DNA of 64,000 bases from Pseudomonas arcuscaelestis (GCF_016881005.1 NZ_JACOPV010000002.1:62001-126000); one strand, 5' to 3'. Shown: positions 8,758 through 17,468, counted from the stretch's first letter. The notes: a model not told the origin generated them from the sequence alone. Numbers and translations: made by a program.

Positions 8758-10116
8758 TTAACGAATGCCGGCACCGGCCAGGGACTCGGGCGACCACTGG
8801 GTACGGGTCAGCGGCTCGATGTAGCGAATGCCGCCATAGGCACCCACCACACCGTTGAGGTTGTAGGTGCCGCCAATCAGGTCATAGATCATGAACGGCG
8901 TGGCATCCGGCGTTTGTTTGTCGTAGCTCTGGCTGAGGAAGGCGAACGAGCCCCGGTACAGCTGTCCACGGGCGTCATACTGGTCGGAGGCCAGAGCGAT
9001 CCAGCTGTCCTCGTCGAGGTAGAAGCGGCGCTTGTGATAGATGTGGCGTGCGCCATCCTTGAGCTTGCCCTCGACTACCCAAACGCGGTGTTTTTCCCAA
9101 CGCACGAATTGCGGTGCCAGGTGGTTAGGCGTGGTCAGGCTCTTGATGTCGGTGTTGTAGGTCAGCTGGTAGGTGTTGTAAGGCACATACATTTCCTGCT
9201 TGCCGACCAGGGTCCAGTCGTAACGGTCCAAGGCGCCGTTGAAGACGAATACATCGTCATAGGTGCCCGAACCCGAGGTGCCTGGGTTCGGCGTGTCGTA
9301 GGCAAGGTTCGGCGCCAGCTTGACTCGACGTTGGCCTGGCAGGTACACCCAGGCGCTGCGTGGCTGCACCAGCGGGTTGGCGGCGTCGCGCAGCATCATC
9401 GCTTCACCGGCACGGCGGGCAGGCGCGGTGTACATCAGCTTCATCTGGTAGTAGGTGTCTTTGGAACCGATCGGCTTGTTCATGTCCTCGTAGATCGGGT
9501 AGCTGATGTTCGCCTGGCCTGTGGTCGACAGGGTTGGCACACCGGCAGAGTCAACGTTCCATGAGTCATACTTGGCCGCCATGCTCACGCCCTGATAGCG
9601 CAGGAGAAAGTTCCACATGGCCTCGGCGCCGCTCTGCGGGATCGGAAATGGAATGCCTGGCAACACGTTCTCGACTGCGGTGCCACCCTCTTTGCTTTGA
9701 GCGCCGACGGCGTTCTTGACGGTGTTGTCCAGCACCGGCTGCGGCAGCGCCACGGTACGGTGGGTGGGATAGACATCGACGCGGAACGTCGGGAAGCGCT
9801 TGAGCAGTTCCTGGGTGGTCGCAGTCAACTGGCCTTTGAATTGATCGGCGTTCTTGCCGTCGATGACCAGCAGCGGCTTTTCACCGGCGAACGGGTCCGG
9901 ACGCATGCTGTCGCCGCTCTTGTAGCTGGCCGGTGGCGTGACCAGGCCGCCCTTGTAAGCGGGGATCGAACCGTCGGCATTGGCGGCGGTTTGCGCGCCG
10001 ATGTGGGTCAGGCTGGTACCCAGTTGCGCGGCTTGTTCGGTGGAGACAGCTGCCTGGGCCGAGTTGATGGCGGCCAGTGACAGGCACGTGGCTAAAAGCG
10101 TATGCACGTAGTTCAT
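8758..10116 (-). CDS. DUF1329 family periplasmic/envelope protein (cluster A copy)
   Basis: A 452-residue DUF1329 protein. Family members are exported, have a LolB-like outer-membrane lipoprotein fold, and almost always neighbour DUF1302 and MMPL genes. The signal peptide ends near NSAQAAVS (about residue 22), with no lipobox cysteine, so the protein is soluble periplasmic. The ATG at 10116 is preceded by AGGA, and in-frame sequence upstream of it lacks coding character. Conserved-looking features are YKGGL near the N-terminus, a TRP-rich centre, RRFYLDEDSW, and FMIYDLIGG near the end. A carrier of hydrophobic molecules between outer and inner membrane is an attractive but unproven role. Paralogue: 51038-52438. 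Confidence 0.9.
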   Translation of the reverse strand: MNYVHTLLATCLSLAAINSAQAAVSTEQAAQLGTSLTHIGAQTAANADGSIPAYKGGLVTPPASYKSGDSMRPDPFAGEKPLLVIDGKNADQFKGQLTATTQELLKRFPTFRVDVYPTHRTVALPQPVLDNTVKNAVGAQSKEGGTAVENVLPGIPFPIPQSGAEAMWNFLLRYQGVSMAAKYDSWNVDSAGVPTLSTTGQANISYPIYEDMNKPIGSKDTYYQMKLMYTAPARRAGEAMMLRDAANPLVQPRSAWVYLPGQRRVKLAPNLAYDTPNPGTSGSGTYDDVFVFNGALDRYDWTLVGKQEMYVPYNTYQLTYNTDIKSLTTPNHLAPQFVRWEKHRVWVVEGKLKDGARHIYHKRRFYLDEDSWIALASDQYDARGQLYRGSFAFLSQSYDKQTPDATPFMIYDLIGGTYNLNGVVGAYGGIRYIEPLTRTQWSPESLAGAGIR

Positions 10117-10156
10117 GATGATGTTTTCCTGCGTGATGTCTGGAGGAAGACGTAAC

Positions 10157-12112
10157 TTAAAAGGTGGTTTTGACGGTGAGGTAAAGCGCACCACGGTCCT
10201 CGGTGGTTGCACCGCCGCCAGAGAAAGAGGCGTAACCACCGCCGTAGCAGGTGTAATCCTGCTCACCGTCCAGGGCATTGGGTGTCGTGCCATCGGTCTG
10301 GCCGTTTTTGCACGACTGGGACTTGCCGAAGCTGTCGACGTACTTGAGGTCGACGAAATATTGGTTGTAGATCGCAGCACCCACGCCGACGGCGTAGTTG
10401 CCAGTGTCCTCGGCGCCGCCACCTTGTACCGGCGATATACCGTCGATACCGACGTTGATCGACAACGGCATGCTCATGTCGACACCCGGCATCACCTGGT
10501 ACCAGGTCGGTGTGAAGTTCACGGCTATGCCCCAGTTGTCGCGGGTGGGTTTGTCGATACCGCGGTAGCTGCTCTTGCCCTTGTACAAGGCTTCGTTGTG
10601 GCCATCGAGCTTGAGCAGGTTGCTGTAGAACAGTTCGCCCAACAGGCTGGCGCTATCGAAAAATGGTGTATCACCGATGCTCATCAGGCCGTTGAGGGTC
10701 CAGTGCAGTGTCTGGCCGGTGGCACTCAAGCCGTCGCCGTCACTGGGCACGTCATAGACCACCCCGCTGCTTGGCGAACGCGGTGGCAACAAACCGAAGC
10801 CGCCCCCCAGGCCGCCTTGCCCAGGTGCGCTGACGATTGCCGGAATGCTGGCCAGCGGCATGTTGTGGCGAATGTTCAGGTCGCTACCCACACTGATGCC
10901 GCCTACGTCTTTGGAAAGGCTCAGGCCATAGACGTCGATGTTGTCGGCGTAGGCGAACTGGTAAGTCGGGGTTTGCAGCGAGTTGTAGAGGTTACCGACG
11001 GCACCCTGCAGGCTTGCCGGTGGCGTACCGAATGGGCCACGGGACACGGTCAGTCCACGGGCGTCCAACCATGCCTGTGGCAGAATTTCCGAGGTCTTGC
11101 GGTAGTAGAAGCCCAGGGTTCCGCCCAGCCACTCCGGAGACCACTTGGCCATTACCCCCCAGTCGCCACGCTTGTCCGGGGTCAGGTCGTGACCACGTCG
11201 AATGCTGGTCAATGCTCCTTGAACAGGGATCAGGCCTGGAGTGCCGGTATGGCCGAGCAGGAAGCTCTGGGCGCCCTCACCCACCAGGTCCGAGCCACCG
11301 TAATACGTACCGGCTTCCGGCAACCTGGCAGCATCCCAATCGAGGAAATACTGGGCGCCGATGGTCAGTTCCGGGTTTACCAGGAAGGAGCCTGAGAGCT
11401 GGTTACGGGGCACGAACAGTTCTTTGGCTTCGGTTCCGGGCGAGGCAGCCAGTTTGGCCAGGTCCAGACCCGACTGGCCGTAGCTCAGCGAGTGGACTGG
11501 GTTGAGCAGGGTTTCACCCCAGAACAGGTTGTGCTGGCCCAGTTTGCCGCTCAGCTCCGAGCTTTCGCCGACTTCGGTGCGCATGAACACGAAGGCGTCC
11601 AGCACCTCACCAGACGGGCCACTGTAGTAGCGCTGGGCGTAATTGCTCAGGTGCGGGCTGCCCAAGGGCGTGCCAGTGCCGGGCAAGCCGTTGAGGCTTG
11701 GGTTGATGCCGGATGTGTCGCCATTGCCGTTGACGAACGGGTTGGAGTTGGAGCCGGTGTTGTCGTAAGCCTTGTCATACCAACTGGCGGCGCTGACCCG
11801 AAAGCCCATGTTGCCCTGGTAGATCACGTCCAGCTCGGTCAGCAGGTCAACACGGTTGGTGATGTTGGTGCCGGCCTTGCGGAAGTTGTAGTCGCCGTCG
11901 TTGTTGTTGGGTGTTGCCAACATACGTTTATCGGCACTTTCCGTGCGAACGCCGTAGTTGTACTTGACGGTGTTATCCAGACGCACGGCCCAGTCTTCGC
12001 TGCCGGTGTCGAGTTCAAAGGCCTGGGCGCCAGGCAAAGCGAGCAGACTGATGGCGCAGGCCAGCAGACAGCGCTGTGGGTACACAGCACAGTGAGTGCG
12101 ATGGTTCGGCAT
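10157..12112 (-). CDS. DUF1302 family outer-membrane beta-barrel protein
   Basis: A 651-residue DUF1302 protein. The signal peptide ends near PGAQAF (about residue 31), and the mature chain has alternating amphipathic strands ending in the C-terminal phenylalanine VKTTF that marks outer-membrane barrels. DUF1302 proteins are predicted porins that accompany DUF1329 and MMPL genes in strains using hydrophobic substrates. It is 40 bp upstream of the DUF1329 gene. The leader carries a 14-nt run of overlapping Hfq/Crc-type motifs, so translation is probably repressed while preferred carbon sources are present. No DUF1302 partner for cluster B exists in the window, so this barrel could serve both sets. 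Confidence 0.9.
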   Translation of the reverse strand: MPNHRTHCAVYPQRCLLACAISLLALPGAQAFELDTGSEDWAVRLDNTVKYNYGVRTESADKRMLATPNNNDGDYNFRKAGTNITNRVDLLTELDVIYQGNMGFRVSAASWYDKAYDNTGSNSNPFVNGNGDTSGINPSLNGLPGTGTPLGSPHLSNYAQRYYSGPSGEVLDAFVFMRTEVGESSELSGKLGQHNLFWGETLLNPVHSLSYGQSGLDLAKLAASPGTEAKELFVPRNQLSGSFLVNPELTIGAQYFLDWDAARLPEAGTYYGGSDLVGEGAQSFLLGHTGTPGLIPVQGALTSIRRGHDLTPDKRGDWGVMAKWSPEWLGGTLGFYYRKTSEILPQAWLDARGLTVSRGPFGTPPASLQGAVGNLYNSLQTPTYQFAYADNIDVYGLSLSKDVGGISVGSDLNIRHNMPLASIPAIVSAPGQGGLGGGFGLLPPRSPSSGVVYDVPSDGDGLSATGQTLHWTLNGLMSIGDTPFFDSASLLGELFYSNLLKLDGHNEALYKGKSSYRGIDKPTRDNWGIAVNFTPTWYQVMPGVDMSMPLSINVGIDGISPVQGGGAEDTGNYAVGVGAAIYNQYFVDLKYVDSFGKSQSCKNGQTDGTTPNALDGEQDYTCYGGGYASFSGGGATTEDRGALYLTVKTTF

Positions 12113-12126
12113 TACGATGACTCCGG

Positions 12127-12140
12127 TTATTGTTATTGTT
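12127..12140 (-). promoter_or_regulatory. Hfq/Crc catabolite-activity (CA) motifs before DUF1302 gene
   Basis: The minus strand reads AACAATAACAATAA, overlapping copies of AAnAAnAA, 15 nt upstream of the start codon. In Pseudomonas, Hfq with Crc binds such A-rich motifs near the ribosome site and blocks translation under catabolite repression. The match is seen; function is inferred. Confidence 0.6.
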
Positions 12141-12146
12141 TTTTAC

Positions 12147-12165
12147 CGCTCGTCGTCTGCGAGCG
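12147..12165 (-). promoter_or_regulatory. hairpin in the DUF1302 leader
   Basis: CGCTCG (12147-12152) pairs with CGAGCG (12160-12165) around a 7-nt loop, directly upstream of the CA motifs. On the minus strand an A-rich stretch follows it, so it is not a terminator. Confidence 0.3.
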
Positions 12166-12195
12166 TTGGTCAAGCGTCCCTGCGGTACAACGGGC

Positions 12196-12780
12196 TCAGC
12201 GGTCCAGCGTCTGAATGAAAGTTTCGGCCTGCGGCCAGTGGCCGAATCCTGCCGCGGGGTTGAGATGACCGACGGCGCCCAGTTCGACCAGTTCGCTGCC
12301 CCAACCGCGGGCCATTGCGCTTACTGCCTCAAGGCTGGCCAGGTGGTCGTTGCTGCTTGCAGCAACGATGCTTGGGAACGGCAACTCGGTGATCGGCAGC
12401 GGCGCCCAGCCATTGGCACGCAGGCTGTCCGGGCTTGGGTAAGCCGCAGGCCACTGCGCCTCAAGGTCAGGTGGTGCAGCCAACAGCGCGCCCTTGATCG
12501 GTCGCTGATAGCGTGCGGCCCAGTGCGCCACCATGAGCACACCGGCGCTGTGGGCTACCAGCACAACGTCGCCATCGATCTGTTCGAGTTCGCGCTGGAT
12601 CGCCTCGACCCGCGCCTGGCAGTCAAGGCCATTTACCTGCAACGGTGGCACCGAGCGAACGTTGGCCAGGCGGTTTTGCAGCAACGTCTGCCAATGTTCG
12701 GCAACATGATCACGCAAGCCGGGAACGATCAGGACAGTAGCGGCGGTATGCAGTTTTTCCACGTCGACACCTATGCTCAT
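12196..12780 (-). CDS. RBBP9/YdeN-family serine hydrolase
   Basis: A 194-residue alpha/beta hydrolase of the RBBP9/YdeN family. Serine is in LVAHSAGV, the acidic residue in SSNDH and histidine in AVGHLNPAAG, the complete triad of this family, which cleaves esters or peptides of mostly unknown identity. VLIVPGLRDH is the typical beginning. The ATG at 12780 leaves 12 residues before that beginning. A GTG at 12831 directly behind GGAGGAGGG has a stronger ribosome site and would add 17 residues, so the start is uncertain. It is the first gene of the cluster A operon (83 bp before DUF1302) and diverges from the AraC-type regulator. It may free an acid for the downstream CoA ligase. Confidence 0.85.
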   Translation of the reverse strand: MSIGVDVEKLHTAATVLIVPGLRDHVAEHWQTLLQNRLANVRSVPPLQVNGLDCQARVEAIQRELEQIDGDVVLVAHSAGVLMVAHWAARYQRPIKGALLAAPPDLEAQWPAAYPSPDSLRANGWAPLPITELPFPSIVAASSNDHLASLEAVSAMARGWGSELVELGAVGHLNPAAGFGHWPQAETFIQTLDR

Positions 12781-12868
12781 GACAGTCCGCTCGCAGATAT
12801 CCCCGAACGGTTCGAGTGTCACAGTAATCACCCCTCCTCCCGGGCGCTTTACATTGAGCGTCAGTGAC

Positions 12869-12887
12869 TTTTCATTTGATGACAGGG
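12869..12887 (+). promoter_or_regulatory. candidate operator shared with the MocR/quinone-oxidoreductase promoter region
   Basis: The 19-mer at 12869-12887 matches 20525-20543 at 17 of 19 positions (core TTTTCATTT, G or C, ATGACA). Both copies lie in the middle of a divergent promoter region with a regulator on the right. It may be a protein-binding site or a shared promoter element; nothing here proves which. Confidence 0.4.
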
Positions 12888-12926
12888 TTTTGCCCAGGCG
12901 ACCGAAGCGCCGGCCTGCCGGGGTTT

Positions 12927-12942
12927 CAAGGCTTTAGCCTTG
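12927..12942 (+). promoter_or_regulatory. small hairpin in the hydrolase/AraC divergent region
   Basis: CAAGGC and GCCTTG form a 6-bp stem with a TTTA loop in the 258-bp region between the divergent hydrolase and regulator genes. The remainder of that region has no further structure I could assign. Confidence 0.3.
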
Positions 12943-13029
12943 GTGGTAAACGACTTCTCAATTGGCGACACACAGGCTATAAAAGGTAATCCGCCGCAGA
13001 AGCGGGTCGTCTGATGACAATGCGTGGAA

Positions 13030-13037
13030 AACAATAA
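13030..13037 (+). promoter_or_regulatory. Hfq/Crc CA motif before the AraC-type regulator
   Basis: AACAATAA (an AAnAAnAA match) ends one base before the ATG at 13039. It would overlap the ribosome footprint, so Hfq/Crc could repress regulator synthesis and thereby the whole of cluster A. Confidence 0.5.
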
Positions 13038-13038
13038 A

Positions 13039-14046
13039 ATGACAGCCCTTGTTCGTGCCGCAAGCCTTACCAATTACCTTGAAGTGTCCCGTCACTTGGG
13101 GCTCAACCCCCATGCGCTGTTGGCCCAGGTTGGCCTGAGTGCCGCCTTGCTCGATGACCCCAACCAGCGCTTGGCAGTCACCAGCGTGATTACCCTGCTG
13201 GAAGAGTCTGCACGGGTCAGTGGCTGTGAAACCTTTGGTCTGCGCATGGCCGAGCTTCGACAACTGTCGGACTTTGGCGAGATCAGCCTGTTGCTCAGTC
13301 ACCAGCGCACCCTGCGCGATGCCTTGCAAGTGATTGTGCAGTATCGACATCTGCTCAATGACGCCCTGGCCATCCATATCGAAGAAGCGGGAAAAACCGT
13401 GATCATCCGCGAGGAAGTGGTCAGCGATTTACCCCATCGCGGTCGGCAGGCAACCGAGCTTGCCATTGGTGTAATGCTGCGCCTTTGTGCGGCGCTGCTC
13501 GGCGCGCATTGGCACCCGATCAGCGCCAACTTCACCCACGCAGCGCCCGCCGACCTGGCCATTCACCGAAGAATTTTTGGTTGCAAGCTGGTGTTTGGCA
13601 GCGAATTCAACGGTATCGTTTGCCCGGCAGCCGACCTGGACACTGCCAACCCGTTGGCCAACGAAGCGATGGCCCGTCTGGCCCAGCGTTACCTGGATAC
13701 CCTGGCTGGCGGCAAGCTGTCGTTGGAGCTGGAGATGCGCAAGACCATCTACTTGCTGCTGCCCATGGGGCGGGCAACCATCGAGCAGGTTGCCCAGACC
13801 CAGGGTATGAATGTGCGCACCCTGCAAAGGCGCCTTGAGGAATGTGGCGTGACGTTCAGCGACTTGATCAACGGCGTGCGCCGGGATTTGGTAATCCGTT
13901 ACCTGGAAAACCCCAATTATTCATTGGGGCGAATCGCCGACATGCTTGGCTATTCGATGCCCAGCTCCTTTACCCGCTGGTTCATTGCCCAGTTCGGCAT
14001 GCCACCGGCTTCTTGGCGTTCACAACATGGCGTGCAGCAGCGCTGA
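13039..14046 (+). CDS. AraC-family transcriptional regulator (OruR/ArgR-like)
   Basis: A 335-residue regulator. Residues 1-200 form the arabinose-binding-like sensor domain of the OruR/ArgR/GbdR branch. The C-terminal 100 residues carry two helix-turn-helix units: RTLQRRLEECGVTFSDL, and the signature region IADMLGYSMPSSFTRWF. Its divergent position to the cluster A operon makes it the likely activator of that operon. ATG at 13039 is preferred over a GTG at 13024; no strong ribosome site exists for either. An effector cannot be named; members respond to amino acids, betaines, lipids or esters. It converges on yeiH with a 5-bp gap. Confidence 0.9.
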   Translation: MTALVRAASLTNYLEVSRHLGLNPHALLAQVGLSAALLDDPNQRLAVTSVITLLEESARVSGCETFGLRMAELRQLSDFGEISLLLSHQRTLRDALQVIVQYRHLLNDALAIHIEEAGKTVIIREEVVSDLPHRGRQATELAIGVMLRLCAALLGAHWHPISANFTHAAPADLAIHRRIFGCKLVFGSEFNGIVCPAADLDTANPLANEAMARLAQRYLDTLAGGKLSLELEMRKTIYLLLPMGRATIEQVAQTQGMNVRTLQRRLEECGVTFSDLINGVRRDLVIRYLENPNYSLGRIADMLGYSMPSSFTRWFIAQFGMPPASWRSQHGVQQR

Positions 14047-14051
14047 GCCCG

Positions 14052-15062
14052 TTACAGGCCCCAGTGCATCAGTGCGAGTACCAGAAGCACGAGGAATACC
14101 GTTTCACCCACCATCAATGCGATGGGCTTGATACCCACAGAGGCAAGCTCCTTGAGCTGGGTCTTCATGCCCAGGGCGCTGATTGCGATCACCAGGCACC
14201 AGCGTGACAGTTCGTTGACCCCGCCCTGTACTGCGGTAGAAATCCAGCCGGTGCTGTTAACGCAGGCCAGCAAGACAAAACCTACGGCAAACCATGGCAA
14301 CAGCGGCGGCCGCTTGCCGGTGTCGGCGTCACCTGCGCGGCGGGTGATCATTGCCGCCACGACAATGACCGGCAGCAGCATCGCAACCCGCATCAACTTG
14401 ACCACGGTGGCAATGTCGCCGGTTTCGGTGGACATGCTATAGCCTGCGCCGACGACCTGCGCCACGTCATGAATCGTGGCACCGAGAAACACCCCGGCCT
14501 GAGACGGCGACAGCTGCAGCCAGCCTGCAATCATCGGGTAGACAATCATCGCCAGGGTCGACAGTGCCGACACACCGATCACGGTGAACAGCGTGGCGTG
14601 TTCTTTCTGTTTGTGCGCAGGCAAGGCGGCAGCCAGTGCCAGTGCGGCCGAAGCACCACAAATGGCGGTAGCGCCACCGGTAAGCATGCCGAACAAGCGA
14701 TTGAAGCCCATTGCCTTGGCCACCACCATCGACACACCGATGGTCACCACCACAATGATTACCACCAATGCCACCGGCTTCCAGCCAAGGCTGGCAATCT
14801 GCTCGAGGGTAATGCGCATGCCCAGCAGCGCCACACCGACGCGCAATACCGTGCGTGCGGTAAATTCAATCCCCGCCTTGCAACGTCCATCGGCAGAGAG
14901 AAAATTCAACGCCATGCCCAGCAATAGGGCAAACAGCATGACGGGCGCGCCATAGTGTTCGCTGAGAAAGCTGGCGGCGGCAGCGGCGATCAGGCTGACA
15001 ACAATACCCGGTGCAAGCTCGCGCACGCGATGGTTAACGGCGGCAATTGCGACAGCGGTCAT
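14052..15062 (-). CDS. YeiH-family putative sulfate exporter
   Basis: A 336-residue membrane protein with about ten helices of the YeiH (Cons_hypoth698) family, annotated as putative sulfate/sulfite exporter and found beside sulfonate-degrading genes in several bacteria. Recognised features are FALLLGMALNF near residue 50, GGATAICGASAA, and GATIHDVAQVVGAG, which is characteristic of the family. Its ATG overlaps the stop of the Rieske gene by 4 bp. As last gene of an operon with a TauD-type dioxygenase, it may discharge sulfite or sulfate set free from an organosulfur substrate; this is inference. Confidence 0.88.
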   Translation of the reverse strand: MTAVAIAAVNHRVRELAPGIVVSLIAAAAASFLSEHYGAPVMLFALLLGMALNFLSADGRCKAGIEFTARTVLRVGVALLGMRITLEQIASLGWKPVALVVIIVVVTIGVSMVVAKAMGFNRLFGMLTGGATAICGASAALALAAALPAHKQKEHATLFTVIGVSALSTLAMIVYPMIAGWLQLSPSQAGVFLGATIHDVAQVVGAGYSMSTETGDIATVVKLMRVAMLLPVIVVAAMITRRAGDADTGKRPPLLPWFAVGFVLLACVNSTGWISTAVQGGVNELSRWCLVIAISALGMKTQLKELASVGIKPIALMVGETVFLVLLVLALMHWGL

Positions 15063-15385
15063 TGGCCGGCCTCCTCGGTATCGACAACGATAAACAGCTG
15101 TTCCCCTTCGCACTCCACCGGGTAGCTGGCAACCTTCAGTTGCGTGGAGTTGAGCAGGTAGCCGCTGGCCAGATCGAAGCGCAGGCCATGGGCACAACAC
15201 TGAATGACCCGCCCGTCCAGGCGTCCGCCACAGAGCGAGGCGCCTTGGTGTGGGCAGCTGTCATCGATGGCATAAAAATGGTCAGCGACATTGAACAGCG
15301 CCAGGCTTTTGTCTTCGAACGTCAGCAGCGCTCGGCCACCCCGCGCGGGCACCTTGGCCGTTGGCACTGGATATCGGTAGCTCAT
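15059..15385 (-). CDS. small Rieske [2Fe-2S] ferredoxin-type protein
   Basis: A 108-residue single-domain Rieske protein. Cluster ligands are visible as SCPHQG (Cys-x-His, near residue 44) and QCCAHG (Cys-x2-His, near residue 63). It is the size of the ferredoxins that feed Rieske oxygenases or of nitrite-reductase NirD-like subunits. No terminal Rieske oxygenase is encoded in this operon; the only oxygenase is TauD-type, which needs no ferredoxin. Start and stop overlap both neighbours by 4 bp (ATGA), indicating tight co-expression. Its partner is unknown. Confidence 0.9.
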   Translation of the reverse strand: MSYRYPVPTAKVPARGGRALLTFEDKSLALFNVADHFYAIDDSCPHQGASLCGGRLDGRVIQCCAHGLRFDLASGYLLNSTQLKVASYPVECEGEQLFIVVDTEEAGQ

Positions 15386-16041
15386 GCCAGCGCCACCTGC
15401 TCCATTGCCAGTGCTTCCAGCATGACGTCAAACAAGACTTCGGCAGGTTGCGCGCCACTCACTTCCAACTGCTGGTTGAAACGGAAAAATGGAACACCCG
15501 CGCTGGCACGGTGGTTGCTGCTCATGAACGGGCTGGCGTCACCGCGCAGGCAGTCCGCAACCTGGCCCGGTTCCAGGCCACAGCTGCGGGCAATTTTCAG
15601 CAAGGTAAAGGGATCACCCAGGTCCTTGCCATGCTGGAAGTAGGCTGCGAACAACTGCGCTAGCAGTTGCTCGGCACGCTGCGGTTGCCCCAGCGCTACC
15701 GCGCGCTGCAACAAGCGGTGCGCATCACCGGTGTTGGGCATGCGGCAAATTCGGGAAAAATCAATGCTAACGCCAACGGCCTCGGCCGCCGCGCGCACCT
15801 GGGCCTGACGCTGGCGCACAGCCTCATCACTGCCCAGGCGTTTTCGGTAGAACGCCTCGAACGGCTGGCCGGTCCTGGCCATGTCAGGCAGCAGTTGCAC
15901 GCCTCGCCAGTGCAAGGTGACCTCAACGTCTGGCTGCTCCAGGCGCAATTGTTCGAGCGCAACCTGCAGGTTGCGTTGACCAATCAGGCACCAGGGGCAA
16001 ATAAAATCGATAAATACTTCAATGGACAACGCTTGTTTCAC
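15382..16041 (-). CDS. DsbA/FrnE-family thioredoxin-fold oxidoreductase
   Basis: A 219-residue cytoplasmic DsbA-like protein without a signal peptide. The active-site motif CPWC occurs at FICPWCLIGQ near residue 15, followed by the helical insertion of the FrnE/2-hydroxychromene-2-carboxylate isomerase group. These proteins are thiol oxidoreductases or glutathione-dependent isomerases. In a catabolic operon with an oxygenase and MFS carrier, a glutathione-dependent isomerisation or disulfide handling step is possible. Four-base overlaps link it to the MFS gene upstream and the Rieske gene downstream. Confidence 0.88.
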   Translation of the reverse strand: MKQALSIEVFIDFICPWCLIGQRNLQVALEQLRLEQPDVEVTLHWRGVQLLPDMARTGQPFEAFYRKRLGSDEAVRQRQAQVRAAAEAVGVSIDFSRICRMPNTGDAHRLLQRAVALGQPQRAEQLLAQLFAAYFQHGKDLGDPFTLLKIARSCGLEPGQVADCLRGDASPFMSSNHRASAGVPFFRFNQQLEVSGAQPAEVLFDVMLEALAMEQVALA

Positions 16042-17360
16042 GGTTTTACCTCCTGAATCGGCGCCGCGTCAGGCGCTGTCTGTTGCAGCCCCTCCAGACG
16101 GGCCATGTCGCTGTGATAGTGACGCTTGGCAATAAAGAACACGGCAGCAGCACCGATACTGATCAGGGGCACTAGCTGGAAGGCAGCGTGCAAGCCGATC
16201 ACGTCGGAAACCCGCCCGGTAATCAAAGGTCCGGTAGCCAGTCCCAGCAGGTTGTTGGCCAGGGTCAGGGTGGCAAAGGCGGTGCCGTGAACCGAATAAT
16301 GGGTAAGGTTGGCGACCATGGCACTGGAAGGCCCGTTGGTGCCCGCCGCAATCATCATGCCCAGGCAGATTAGCACCAGTTGCGCGGTGCCCGAAGGCAA
16401 GGCAAACGCCAGCGACAACAACAGGCAACTGCCCAGGCAGTAGCCGATCGCCAGGCTGATCTTACGATCCGGGCGCTGCCGGCCCAGGCGGTCGCACAGC
16501 ATGGCGCAGAGGATCATGCCAATACCGCTGCACAGGACGATGATGGCAGCTACCACACCGGCTTTATCCGTGCCCATCTCGTAATAGCGGTTCAGGTAGC
16601 TGGGCATCCACACAATCACCGTGCCACCGACGAACAGTTGCAGGCCGCTGGCAACGTAGGCTGCAATCACCGAACGACTGCCGTAAAGGGTGTGCAATGG
16701 CCGTGCGATCTTGCATGGCGTGGCATTGGCGCGCTTGGGGGCGATTTTTTCCTCTTTGACGATCAGCGGATACAGCAGCGCCAGCAACAGGCCAAATAGC
16801 GCCATGCCGGCGAACGCCCACCGCCAGCCAAAATGCTGGGCCATCACCCCACCCAGCGCCATGCCCAGCACCGAGCCGAACATGCCGCCGGCCATGAAGG
16901 CGCCGGCCAGGGTTGCGCGCATGTCACGAGGAAATACCGCGACGACAACGGCGATACCGACGCTGCCATAAGCGGCTTCACCGACACCGACCAGAAAACG
17001 GGCGATGAACATTTGCTGGTAGTTTTCTGCCAGGGCGCAGCCCAGGGTTGCCAGGCTCCAGAGCACGGCCATCAACACCAGGCTTCTCACCCGCCCGAAA
17101 CGGTCGGCCATCAATGACAAGGGGAAAGTTAGCAGTCCGACCATCAGGGCGACGATGCCACTGAGCAATCCGAGCTGGCTGTCGCTCAAGGCCCATTCGC
17201 CCTTGAGCAGCGGAAATACGGCGTTGAGCACTTGGCGCGACATGTAGTCGGAAATCAGCAGGCCAAAGGTCAAGGCAAAGACAATCCAGGCATAGCGCCG
17301 TGGAATGCCACGTGAAGTGTCGGCACCATCATCTGTGGCGCTGGCGATATAGGCGGCCAT
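16038..17360 (-). CDS. MFS transporter
   Basis: A 440-residue protein with 12 predicted membrane helices of the major facilitator superfamily. The loop 2-3 motif appears as LMADRFGRVRSL near residue 84, and the second copy as LCDRLGRQRPD in the C-terminal half. The aromatic-acid/organic-acid porter type is suggested by the overall pattern. ATG at 17360 has AGAGGAG upstream. Its place between the beta-keto acid cleavage enzyme and DsbA-like genes suggests it imports the operon's substrate. The leader has an AACAACAA motif for Hfq/Crc. Confidence 0.9.
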   Translation of the reverse strand: MAAYIASATDDGADTSRGIPRRYAWIVFALTFGLLISDYMSRQVLNAVFPLLKGEWALSDSQLGLLSGIVALMVGLLTFPLSLMADRFGRVRSLVLMAVLWSLATLGCALAENYQQMFIARFLVGVGEAAYGSVGIAVVVAVFPRDMRATLAGAFMAGGMFGSVLGMALGGVMAQHFGWRWAFAGMALFGLLLALLYPLIVKEEKIAPKRANATPCKIARPLHTLYGSRSVIAAYVASGLQLFVGGTVIVWMPSYLNRYYEMGTDKAGVVAAIIVLCSGIGMILCAMLCDRLGRQRPDRKISLAIGYCLGSCLLLSLAFALPSGTAQLVLICLGMMIAAGTNGPSSAMVANLTHYSVHGTAFATLTLANNLLGLATGPLITGRVSDVIGLHAAFQLVPLISIGAAAVFFIAKRHYHSDMARLEGLQQTAPDAAPIQEVKP

Positions 17361-17389
17361 GCTGGCTCCTCTGTTGTCTGGGCTAAATC

Positions 17390-17397
17390 TTGTTGTT
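17390..17397 (-). promoter_or_regulatory. Hfq/Crc CA motif before the MFS gene
   Basis: The minus strand reads AACAACAA, 30 nt upstream of the start codon at 17360. It matches the AAnAAnAA consensus for Hfq/Crc binding. Confidence 0.45.
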
Positions 17398-17468
17398 ATG
17401 GAAGCCTGACTAACAGCGCTGTGGACTGTGGCGGGTCGACGCCGGGGTGGCGGGCCGACCCTCTCCGG

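Noticed and set aside
15504..15519. Perfect sigma-54 promoter match TGGCACG-4-TTGCT on the plus strand
   Set aside because: It lies inside the DsbA-like gene on the opposite strand, with no plus-strand gene for 5 kb, so it is most likely chance.
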